A stretch of 34,044 bases of DNA from an uncultured Flavobacteriales bacterium. Lineage in GTDB: Bacteria > Bacteroidota > Bacteroidia > Flavobacteriales > Weeksellaceae. Of this stretch, positions 17,364-24,244 are shown piece by piece. A program made the position numbers and the translations under genes. Numbering within the stretch: the stretch's first letter is position 1; the number at the start of each line of letters is the position of its first letter. The DNA is taken from positions 1 to 34,044 of the forward strand of contig CALFIE010000021.1 in the NCBI GenBank assembly GCA_937876095.1, read 5' to 3'. The notes beneath the pieces were generated by a model that was not told the DNA's origin, did no database searches, and saw nothing but the letters and a program-made list of their open reading frames with translations.

Positions 17364-17918
17364 ATTTTATTTTTTGTTTCTATTTTTGTTTTTCTTGGTT
17401 GCAAAAAAAATGAAAATGAAGAAAATAAAATTTCAAAAAATTTTGTACCAAAATATGGAAAATTGTTTTTTGATTATGATGAAGTAGATTATTACAGCAT
17501 AGATATTACAGAAAATGATGCAATGAAATTGGATAGTTTGAGTAAGTTTTCCAAAACAAATCAATTGAAGTACGATTTAATATCTAATGATTTTCCAGAT
17601 AAATTATATCAAATTGATTTTGAAAAGAAAATAGAAAAGGTTGGTTATAAAATGAAATCTATCGGTAAAAATGATTTTAAAAGCCTTAATAAAATTTTTA
17701 TAGAAAAGACATATCAAGATGGAATTACATTCGCATGTATTCCTGTTTATAGAGATATTTTGATTTTCAAAAAGAATAAAAAAATAATAGGTTTTACTAA
17801 AATTTGCTTTGATTGCCATCAATATGTAATTCTTGGAAGCAGTGCAAATACAGACAATTTTGGTTATGATAGCGATTATGAAAATCTTGGAAAAATATTA
17901 GACAAATATTCAAATTAA
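17364..17918 (+). CDS. Putative lipoprotein of unknown function; start codon apparently lost
   Basis: The open frame begins right after an in-frame TAA at 17352-17354 and encodes KKIILFFVSIFVFLGC, a typical lipoprotein signal with Cys at 17400-17402, but no ATG precedes it. An ATT at 17364 is taken here as a nominal start; a TTG at 17463 would discard the signal. ATA at 17351 followed by nine A suggests a +1 homopolymer change plus a mutated start codon. The mature part is lysine- and acid-rich with KICFDCHQYVILGSS near the end, a CxxC pair. The family is not recognised. It lies 32 bases after hutU and 5 before an SRPBCC gene. It may be a recently inactivated gene or a sequencing error. Confidence 0.55.
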   Translation: MLFFVSIFVFLGCKKNENEENKISKNFVPKYGKLFFDYDEVDYYSIDITENDAMKLDSLSKFSKTNQLKYDLISNDFPDKLYQIDFEKKIEKVGYKMKSIGKNDFKSLNKIFIEKTYQDGITFACIPVYRDILIFKKNKKIIGFTKICFDCHQYVILGSSANTDNFGYDSDYENLGKILDKYSN

Positions 17919-17923
17919 AAAAA

Positions 17924-18349
17924 ATGAAAAAACTAGAATTTAGCATTGAGATTAATGCTACTAAAGAAAAAGTTTGGGAATCACTTTGGCAAGACCAAAA
18001 TTACAGAGAATGGACTGCCGTTTTTCACGAAGGTTCTCATTATGTTTCTGATTTACAAAAAGGGAGCAAAGTGTATTTTCTAGGTCCAAATAAAGACGGA
18101 ATGTATGCAATGGTAACAGAATCAATCCCATTTGAAAAAATGTATTTTCTGCATTATGGTGAATATAAAAATGGGGTAGAACAAGAGCCAATGTTCGGAG
18201 ATAATGCCATAGAACATTACGATTTGTCTGAAACTGATGGAATCACAACACTTACTGTCACCATGAATATGGTAGAAGAATATGTGCCTTATTTTGCAAG
18301 CACTTTCCCGAAAGCACTGGAGAAAATTAAAGAAATTTCTGAATCTTAA
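17924..18349 (+). CDS. SRPBCC (START/AHSA1-like) domain protein
   Basis: A 141-residue cytosolic protein starting MKKLEFSIEINATKEKVWE, the usual first strand and helix of the SRPBCC hydrophobic-cavity fold. It continues with LWQDQNYREWTAVFHEGS and a C-terminal long helix (PKALEKIKEIS). Members bind or act on small hydrophobic ligands or serve as chaperone co-factors; no ligand can be proposed. It begins 5 bases after the preceding lipoprotein, so the two are likely co-transcribed. It is only distantly similar to the second SRPBCC protein at 28584. Confidence 0.82.
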   Translation: MKKLEFSIEINATKEKVWESLWQDQNYREWTAVFHEGSHYVSDLQKGSKVYFLGPNKDGMYAMVTESIPFEKMYFLHYGEYKNGVEQEPMFGDNAIEHYDLSETDGITTLTVTMNMVEEYVPYFASTFPKALEKIKEISES

Positions 18350-18406
18350 ATCAAAATTTTTACATTTTTTTATTTTAATTAAAGTAAAAAAGCATTTTCA
18401 TTCGTC

Positions 18407-18414
18407 TATATTTG
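18407..18414 (+). promoter_or_regulatory. Putative nitroreductase promoter, -7 box TATATTTG
   Basis: Exact TAnnTTTG match 13 bases before the ATG at 18428. No clear -33 TTG. Confidence 0.4.
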
Positions 18415-18427
18415 TAAAATTTTTAAA

Positions 18428-19153
18428 ATGACATTTGAAGAAATCTTGCATCATCGTCGTTCCGTGCGATTTTATGACCCCGTAAAAAATATAGATCCCG
18501 AAATTGTTAAAAAATGTATAGAATTGGCAACCTTGTCGCCAAATTCATCCAATATGCAGTTGTGGGAATTTTATCACATCACCAATCCTGAAATTTTGAA
18601 AAAATTATCGGTGGCTTGTCTTGGTCAAGAAGCGGCAACTACGGCAAAACAAATGGTGGTTTTCGTTACCAGACAAGATTTACACAGGAAAAGAGAGCGA
18701 AAAATGACTGAATTGGAAACCAAAAATGTTCAAAAAAACAGTCCTACAGAAAAACACGAAAAACGCATCAAACGTTGGCAAATGTACTACGGAAAAGTGA
18801 TGCCGTTTTTGTACTCCCGATTTTTAGGAATTTTTGGATTTTTCAGAAAATTTTTGGTGAATATTGTTGGTCTTTTCAGGCCGATTGTTTATCAGGTTTC
18901 TGAAAACGATATGCGTGTCGTAGTGCACAAAACCTGTGCTTTGGCTGCGCAAACTTTTATGCTTGCAATGTCAAACGAAGGTTATGACACTTGTCCGATG
19001 GAAGGTTTTGATAGTAGAAGAGTCAAAAATATCCTGAATTTACCTTACGGTGCAGAAATTAATATGATTGTTTCTTGCGGAATTCGCGACCAAAAAGGAG
19101 TTTGGGGCGACAGAATTCGCGTTCCTTTTGATGAGGTGTATAAGAAAATATAA
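18428..19153 (+). CDS. Nitroreductase family protein
   Basis: A 241-residue FMN-dependent NAD(P)H oxidoreductase of the nitroreductase fold. The N-terminal MTFEEILHHRRSVRFYDP holds the FMN-phosphate-binding RRSVR, followed by LATLSPNSSNMQLWEFY, another flavin-binding segment, and the C-terminal GYDTCPMEGFD and IVSCGIRD. An insertion of about 60 residues (about 90-150), basic and then hydrophobic (LGIFGFFRKFLVNIVGLF), distinguishes it from the minimal roughly 200-residue enzymes and may be a membrane-associating lid. The natural substrate is unknown. It appears monocistronic. Confidence 0.88.
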   Translation: MTFEEILHHRRSVRFYDPVKNIDPEIVKKCIELATLSPNSSNMQLWEFYHITNPEILKKLSVACLGQEAATTAKQMVVFVTRQDLHRKRERKMTELETKNVQKNSPTEKHEKRIKRWQMYYGKVMPFLYSRFLGIFGFFRKFLVNIVGLFRPIVYQVSENDMRVVVHKTCALAAQTFMLAMSNEGYDTCPMEGFDSRRVKNILNLPYGAEINMIVSCGIRDQKGVWGDRIRVPFDEVYKKI

Positions 19154-19175
19154 ATTTTTAAGAAAAATATTTTCC

Positions 19176-19308
19176 CACAGATTTCAGAGATTCCCAAGAA
19201 GTTTTTTTTAAAAATTCGTGTCCTTTGTGTAAAACCTTGTGCACTTTGTGGTTAAAAACAACAGATTGCTTCGTCATTTCGCTATGCTTCATTTCTCGCA
19301 AAGACAAT
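19176..19308. repeat. Dispersed intergenic repeat, copy B
   Basis: Contains CACAGATTTCAGAGATT, AAATTCGTGTCC, then CTTTGTGTAAAACCTTGTG and CACTTTGTGGTTAAAA, followed by a GATTGCTTCGTC...TCTCGCAAAGAC block. The order of CACAGAT and CTTTGTG/CCTTGTG blocks and the Cys-Gly-type CTCGCAA end match copy A at 12890-13075. It fills most of the gap between the nitroreductase and the TonB-dependent receptor. Confidence 0.6.
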
Positions 19309-19375
19309 TCACTTCCAAAAAACACCAATTCATAAAATCTATTTTTAGATTATCGTTTTATAAGCATTAATGCAT

Positions 19376-19383
19376 TATTTTTG
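19376..19383 (+). promoter_or_regulatory. Putative receptor promoter, -7 box TATTTTTG
   Basis: Exact TAnnTTTG match 15 bases before the ATG at 19399. No convincing -33 element. Confidence 0.35.
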
Positions 19384-19398
19384 CAAAAATTTTTTTTT

Positions 19399-21786
19399 AT
19401 GAAAGGCAAAATTTCCCTACTTTTTTTACTTTTTTCTATTATTATTATTTCTGCTCAAATTGGGAGCGTGACCATATCTGTTTTCGATGATTTTTCCAAA
19501 AAACCCATTTCAGCGCAAGCAAAAATTCAAAATTCAGATCAAGTATTTTCAGGAACTGGTAATATTCAGATTTCTGAATTAAAGTCGGGGAATTACAATT
19601 TTGAAATTTCATCAGAAGGTTATGATATTGGTTATCTGAACGATATCAATGTCGTTCCGAATCAAAATTTGACTTTTTCCATTGGTTTAAGCAAATCAGC
19701 AAACCAAATTCAAGAAATTTCTATTACCAAAAAAATATACAAAACCACTGCTGAAAGTCCGGTTTCGCTTCGAAATATCACGAGTGAAGAAGTACAGAAA
19801 AATGCGGGTTCTAACAGAGATGTTTCCAAAGCGCTTTTGAGTTTTCCTGGAGTTGGGAGTACTGCAAGTTTCAGAAATGACCTTTTCATACGTGGTGGAA
19901 GTTCTGCCGAAAACAAATTTTATATCGATGGAATCGAGGTTCCGGTCATCAATCATTTCCAAACGCAAGGTGCTTCTGGTGGACCAAGAGGAATTATCAC
20001 CGTCGATTTTTTGAAAGATGTTGACTTCTACAGCGGTGCTTTTCCAGCAAAAAGAAACGGCGTTTTGTCGTCGCTTTTTGAGTTTAATTTGAAACAAGCA
20101 AGAAAGGATAAACTCGGGTACAAAGCGATTTTTGGATTAGACGATATGCAACTGATGATGGATGGTCCGCTTTCTAAAGACCAATCTTGGAGTGGATTAT
20201 TTTCTGTGAGAAAATCGAATCTGCAACTGCTTTTCAAGGCAATTGGATTGCCGTTTTTGCCGAGTTATTACGATGCGACTTTCAAAATTTCTAAAAAATA
20301 CAAATCTGGTGACGAATTGTATTTCTTGGGAATTGGCGCAAAAGATTTGTTTGAATATAATTTTAATGCGAAAGAAACGCTTACCAATCTTACTTTAATT
20401 GAAAGGTTGCCAAAATCTCCGCAATGGAGTTACACTTTTGGTGCAGGTTATCGACATTTGGTGGAAAACGGAAACTGGCTTTTCACCATTAGTAGAAATA
20501 TGTTGGATAATCAGGCGATTAAATATTATCGAAATATAGAAACACCCACAAATTTGCTCTACGATTATCGTTCGCAAGAAACGGAAAATAAGTTGAGAAT
20601 CGACCGAAATTTTAAAATTCAAGATTATCAATTCAGTGCAGGAACTAATGTGAATTTCGGGAAATATACCAACAATTCTATCATTAATAAAGTTACTCAA
20701 AATGCAGTAAATTCAGACCACGTAATTTCGGATTTAAGCGTGATTCAGTACGGTTTTTATCTTCAAACTGCAAAGAAATTTTTTGAAAATAAACTGCAAA
20801 TTTCTGCAGGTGCAAGAATAGATGGGAGCAATTATTCCAGCCAAACCAATAATCCGTTTCAGCAATTTTCGCCAAGAATTTCATTGAGTTATCTTTTGGC
20901 TGAACACTGGAAACTTAATTTCAATTCAGGAATGTATTATCAACTTCCTGCTTATACTTCTTTAGGTTATCAATTAAATGATGTTTTGTTGAATCAAAAC
21001 ACCTTAAAATACATCAAAAACACTCATTTTGTGGGAGGTGTAGAATACAATGGCGAAAATAATGTGCGTTTCACATTAGAAGGTTATTACAAAAAATATA
21101 AAAATTATCCGTTCTCATTACGAAACCAAATTTCGTTGGCAAATGTAGGTGGAAGTTTTGGCGTTGTTGGTAACGAACCTTTGGATTCTAGAGGTTTTGG
21201 TGAAACTTATGGTATAGAATTTTTGGCACAAAAAAGAACGCTCAATAATTTCTACGGAATTGTTGCCTATACTTTTGGCTTTTCCAAATTTTCGAATTCT
21301 GTAGGTAACTTGTTGCCTTCGAGTTGGGATTCTAGACATATCGTTTCTTTAACTGCAGGGAAATATCTCAATAGAAATTGGAACTTGGGAGTGAGATTTC
21401 GTTTGCAAACAGGATTGCCAGAAACTCCGTATGATTTAACCAGAAGTGCTTTGGTAAATGTTTGGAATGTTGCAAATGGACCTGTCGAAAATTATGCGTT
21501 GCTCAATTCTTTGCGAGGAAATGTTGCTCATCAAATGGATTTTCGTGCCGAGAAAAAATGGATTTTCAAAAAATGGCAAATGTCATTTTATGTAGATGTT
21601 GTGAATGTATATGGTTCTAAAAATGCGAGCAATTTACCAGTGGTGAACTTGCAAAGAGACGCTTCTAACAATGGAATCATCGCCAATCCAAGTGCACCAC
21701 AAAACCAACAATATTATTTATTGGATACCGGAAATTCCGACAAAAATATGCCATTGCCTTATTTTGGTTTTATTTTTGAGTTTTAA
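19399..21786 (+). CDS. TonB-dependent outer-membrane receptor with carboxypeptidase-like N-terminal domain
   Basis: A 795-residue outer-membrane transporter. The ATG at 19399 is chosen over a TTG 18 bases upstream because it begins a clean signal peptide, MKGKISLLFLLFSIIIISAQ. Next come a carboxypeptidase-regulatory-like beta-sandwich (about 22-95), a plug domain with DVSKALLSFPGVG and DLFIRGGSSAENKFYIDG (about 135-185), and a beta-barrel rich in aromatic-ended strands up to the C-terminal YFGFIFEF, a typical terminal strand signal. There is no SusD-like partner next to it, so it is not a SusCD pair; siderophore, cofactor or peptide import are all possible. It converges on an S41 peptidase. 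Confidence 0.92.
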   Translation: MKGKISLLFLLFSIIIISAQIGSVTISVFDDFSKKPISAQAKIQNSDQVFSGTGNIQISELKSGNYNFEISSEGYDIGYLNDINVVPNQNLTFSIGLSKSANQIQEISITKKIYKTTAESPVSLRNITSEEVQKNAGSNRDVSKALLSFPGVGSTASFRNDLFIRGGSSAENKFYIDGIEVPVINHFQTQGASGGPRGIITVDFLKDVDFYSGAFPAKRNGVLSSLFEFNLKQARKDKLGYKAIFGLDDMQLMMDGPLSKDQSWSGLFSVRKSNLQLLFKAIGLPFLPSYYDATFKISKKYKSGDELYFLGIGAKDLFEYNFNAKETLTNLTLIERLPKSPQWSYTFGAGYRHLVENGNWLFTISRNMLDNQAIKYYRNIETPTNLLYDYRSQETENKLRIDRNFKIQDYQFSAGTNVNFGKYTNNSIINKVTQNAVNSDHVISDLSVIQYGFYLQTAKKFFENKLQISAGARIDGSNYSSQTNNPFQQFSPRISLSYLLAEHWKLNFNSGMYYQLPAYTSLGYQLNDVLLNQNTLKYIKNTHFVGGVEYNGENNVRFTLEGYYKKYKNYPFSLRNQISLANVGGSFGVVGNEPLDSRGFGETYGIEFLAQKRTLNNFYGIVAYTFGFSKFSNSVGNLLPSSWDSRHIVSLTAGKYLNRNWNLGVRFRLQTGLPETPYDLTRSALVNVWNVANGPVENYALLNSLRGNVAHQMDFRAEKKWIFKKWQMSFYVDVVNVYGSKNASNLPVVNLQRDASNNGIIANPSAPQNQQYYLLDTGNSDKNMPLPYFGFIFEF

Positions 21787-21790
21787 TGAA

Positions 21791-21813
21791 TTAAAGGATT
21801 CCAAATCCTTTAA
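21791..21813. terminator. Hairpin between convergent receptor and S41 peptidase genes
   Basis: Arms TTAAAGGATT (21791-21800) and AATCCTTTAA (21804-21813) pair perfectly around CCA. It sits just after the receptor stop and 12 bases before the end of the peptidase gene. No long T-run follows on the plus strand, so termination strength is uncertain; the AAAGGATTCCAAATCCTTT form may also be a dispersed palindrome. Confidence 0.5.
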
Positions 21814-21824
21814 GGTTAAAAATA

Positions 21825-23354
21825 TTAATTTTTAGAATTTATTTCCTTCAAAATCCAGTCTAATTCCACATCTTTTTTCTGTAAAATTTGGTCAAGATTT
21901 GGGATGATTTCATGGTCAGGAATTACTCCTTTTTTTGTGTTTGTAAAATCAATATTGGGTTGAATCAACATCAAACCAATTGGGAGTTCGAGTTTAGAAT
22001 TGGGAAGTTTTTGTGTAGAATTTCTTCCTGCAACTGTTCCGTCATTTGCACCGCCTGTTTCTTCGCCTACCAAAATTGCTCGTTTGTCTCCTTTTAATTT
22101 CGAAGGTAAAATAGACGCTGCCGAAAAACTACTACCGTTAATCAAAACATAAATTTTTCCTTGAAATGCCTCTTTTTTCGGTTTTTTTACTGAGAAGAGG
22201 TTGTTGTTTTTCAGATAGTGTTTTCCATCTTTTTCTTTGTTAGAAAATGCGTTTCCAATAAAATACAAAGGATAAGTAATTATAGCTAAAGGTTTTAGGA
22301 CAGGTGAAAATTTTGAAATATAATCTGCCTGAAACATAGAATTTCCAGACGTAACTTCGATATCATTGATGAATTGAAACTTATCCAAAGCCAAATATGA
22401 GTACAAATTATTGATTTCCGACAAACTACCACCGAAATTATCTCGAATATCCAAAATCAGGTATTTGGAGTTGACTTTTTTGATTTTTGCAAAACTTTTT
22501 TTATAGAATTTTTTGGAATAATCTCCAGAAAAAGTTTTGATTTTGATGTAAGCAATCGCGCTGTCTTTTGATAAAAATTTCAAATCTCGATTGAAATCTT
22601 TGGTGTCAGGATTGTAGTCTTTCGTTTTCTTTGTTTCGTCTCTTTTCGCTTCTTTTTTCTCTTGTTTTTTTTCGGTTTTAGTCTTTTTTTCTCTGTGAAT
22701 ATAGAATTCTTTGATTTCGTTTTGGTACTTGGTTTCTATTTTTACACTGTCCAAAATTCCGTTTTCGCCAGTAAAATAACTTGTCCAAACTCTTGCCATC
22801 CAATATTTTTGAAAAGTGGTGTTGTCACCATCACTGTTAGTATATTTTTTATAATTTTCGAGGTATTGTTTAACAGGAACATCTTTAATTTTCAAAATTT
22901 CAGTGCCTACTTTAATATTTTCAAATTTTTCGGCATTGTCTTTTACGAAAAGTCGGTTGTTATCTACCACATAATTCATACGACTGAAAAGTCCTTTTTT
23001 GTTTTTCAAATTTTTGTTTTCCTCTTTTGTATAGCGTTTTTGAGGCATTAGTAAACGGAGATGACCTTCCTTAATTTGTGCAATTGTTGGCTGTAGTTTT
23101 TGCCAAAATTCCATTGGTTTCAAAGGTTGATTAATCGTAGTTTTCAACGAATCAAATTTATAATCCAATCGATCTTTAGAAATATACCAATACAAATTGG
23201 GATGCAATTTTTGTAGTTTTTGATAAGCGAAATCGACATCTTGTTTCAGTTTTTCGGTGGGAATGGGTGTTTCTAATTTTCCATTGTACTTTTTTACGGA
23301 AACGCAGGAGTTTAGAAGAAATAATATAAATATAAATTGAAGAATTTTGATCAT
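21825..23354 (-). CDS. S41-family peptidase, lipoprotein
   Basis: A 509-residue envelope lipoprotein with signal MIKILQFIFILFLLNSC (lipidation Cys17). A helical N-terminal region is followed by a PDZ-like segment (about 125-175) and the tail-specific-protease core, with YLILDIRDNFGGSLSE (about 305) and the nucleophile segment VLINGSSFSAASIL (about 403-416), followed by LVGEETGG. S41 enzymes cleave from C-termini of extracytoplasmic proteins. A very lysine/glutamate-rich insertion lies at about 225-255, between PDZ and catalytic core. The canonical Lys of the Ser-Lys dyad is not in the usual place after the serine, so activity is likely but not certain. Confidence 0.85.
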   Translation of the reverse strand: MIKILQFIFILFLLNSCVSVKKYNGKLETPIPTEKLKQDVDFAYQKLQKLHPNLYWYISKDRLDYKFDSLKTTINQPLKPMEFWQKLQPTIAQIKEGHLRLLMPQKRYTKEENKNLKNKKGLFSRMNYVVDNNRLFVKDNAEKFENIKVGTEILKIKDVPVKQYLENYKKYTNSDGDNTTFQKYWMARVWTSYFTGENGILDSVKIETKYQNEIKEFYIHREKKTKTEKKQEKKEAKRDETKKTKDYNPDTKDFNRDLKFLSKDSAIAYIKIKTFSGDYSKKFYKKSFAKIKKVNSKYLILDIRDNFGGSLSEINNLYSYLALDKFQFINDIEVTSGNSMFQADYISKFSPVLKPLAIITYPLYFIGNAFSNKEKDGKHYLKNNNLFSVKKPKKEAFQGKIYVLINGSSFSAASILPSKLKGDKRAILVGEETGGANDGTVAGRNSTQKLPNSKLELPIGLMLIQPNIDFTNTKKGVIPDHEIIPNLDQILQKKDVELDWILKEINSKN

Positions 23355-23371
23355 TTATAATGGATTTTATG

Positions 23372-23379
23372 CAAAAATA
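23372..23379 (-). promoter_or_regulatory. Putative S41 peptidase promoter, -7 box TATTTTTG
   Basis: On the minus strand this reads TATTTTTG, an exact TAnnTTTG match 17 bases before the ATG at 23354. No clear -33 element. Confidence 0.4.
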
Positions 23380-23434
23380 CATTTTTTTGTAACGTTTTGT
23401 AATCGCTTGTACTAACTTTTTAGAAACTTCATTA

Positions 23435-23907
23435 ATGAAATCATTGGAATCAGAAGTTTTAGAAAAAATTGAAAAGCACAAAGCGATGGTTTTTAAGATT
23501 TCTAAGAGGTGTATGAACAATCTCGACGACCAAAAAGATTTGTTTGAAGAGAGATTACGTATCAAGTTGAAAGCGTATCCTAAATTCGAAGGAAGAAATG
23601 AGTTTTCTACTTGGCTTTACAGAATTGCGCTAAATATGGCTATTGTTTTCCTAAAATCTGAAACGAAGAAGTCATATACAAAAAAATGATGATCATGTCG
23701 GAAGTTATAAAGTAGAAGCTCATAATTACGATTTTGAAACCGATGAGAAGTTAAAGGAAATGTACGATGCAATCCATTAACTCAATCCAATTGATAAGGC
23801 ACTTATAAAATTATTCTGGAAAAGATATCACCGACCAAATGGCATTGACAGAAGTGAATGTAAGAGTGAAACTAAACCTCGAAAAAAATAAATTAAAAGA
23901 ATACTAA
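23435..23907 (+). pseudogene. Decayed ECF-type RNA polymerase sigma factor
   Basis: An intact frame runs only to 23689 (84 residues) and covers sigma region 2: HKAMVFKISKRCM, a DLFEE segment, YPKFEGRNEFSTWLYRIALN. Just before that stop the frame shifts. The next frame reads EAHNYDFETDEKLKEMYDAIH, a stop, then LNPIDKALI. After a further shift the third frame reads TEVNVRVKLNLEKNKLKEY up to the TAA at 23905, which is the helix-turn-helix end of region 4. The pieces occur in the right order and at the expected spacing for a roughly 160-residue sigma factor, so this is one gene broken by at least two frameshifts and one stop. Region 2 also has unusual residues (ERLRIKLK where EIxxxLW is usual). 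Confidence 0.85.
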
Positions 23908-24065
23908 AGTAATATTAGTATTGAAGGTAGCGATTTTATATTTGGTGTTATATATGTTTTGTTGATGTTAATGTTTTTATTAGCAGAGCTGGAAAATGGT
24001 GTTTTAATTATTTCTACGGAAAATACATCAAAAAAATAGAGAAAATTATTATCGATTTGGAATAG
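23908..24065 (+). pseudogene. Remnant of the sigma-linked membrane protein gene
   Basis: Directly after the sigma remnant, the frame continues NISIEGSDFIFGVIYVLLMLMFLLAE, a membrane-segment-like stretch. After a shift, NYFYGKYIKKIEKIIIDLE ends at a TAG at 24063-24065. In Bacteroidota, small ECF sigma genes of this type are commonly followed by a gene for a membrane protein ending in a similar basic helix (YGxxxxKxKxLLxELE type). The rest of that gene, including its N-terminal half, is missing, so a deletion is inferred along with point decay. Assignment rests on order, a hydrophobic stretch and the C-terminal helix, so it is less certain than the sigma part. Confidence 0.55.
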
Positions 24066-24074
24066 TTTACAACA

Positions 24075-24107
24075 AACCCTTTCAGAGTTTCAAACTCTGA
24101 AAGGGTT
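24075..24107. repeat. 16-bp perfect inverted repeat (REP-like)
   Basis: Arms AACCCTTTCAGAGTTT (24075-24090) and its exact complement (24092-24107) around a single C. No T-run follows on either strand. Palindromes built from CCCTTTCAGAGTTT are familiar between genes of flavobacteria, so this is probably a dispersed element rather than a terminator. Confidence 0.6.
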
Positions 24108-24132
24108 GTCATTCTAACTCATTTTCGCAAAA

Positions 24133-24160
24133 AAAACTCCCGAAAATTTTCGGGAGTTTT
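24133..24160 (-). terminator. Intrinsic terminator for icd
   Basis: A perfect 28-base palindrome, AAAACTCCCGAAAA / TTTTCGGGAGTTTT. On the minus strand it is followed by a run of T (the A-run at 24129-24136 on the plus strand), as expected for ending transcripts coming from icd. Confidence 0.85.
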
Positions 24161-24180
24161 AATTTTTTTATGGTGCTATT

Positions 24181-24239
24181 CTACCACCCCGTCTTCAAAA
24201 ATTACAAATTTTTGAATCCACCCCTCCTAAAAGAGGGGA
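24181..24239. repeat. Composite repeat with CACCCCGTC and CCCCTC...GAGGGG hairpins
   Basis: Two hairpins: TTCAAAAATT / AATTTTTGAA (24194-24216) and CCCCTC / GAGGGG (24221-24238). They are preceded by ACCACCCCGTC. On the minus strand it reads GGAGGGGTGG...GACGGGGTGG, a layout I recognise as a common intergenic repeat of Bacteroidota. It lies between the icd stop and its terminator, so it is transcribed as the 3' untranslated region of icd. Confidence 0.6.
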
Positions 24240-24244
24240 ATTTT

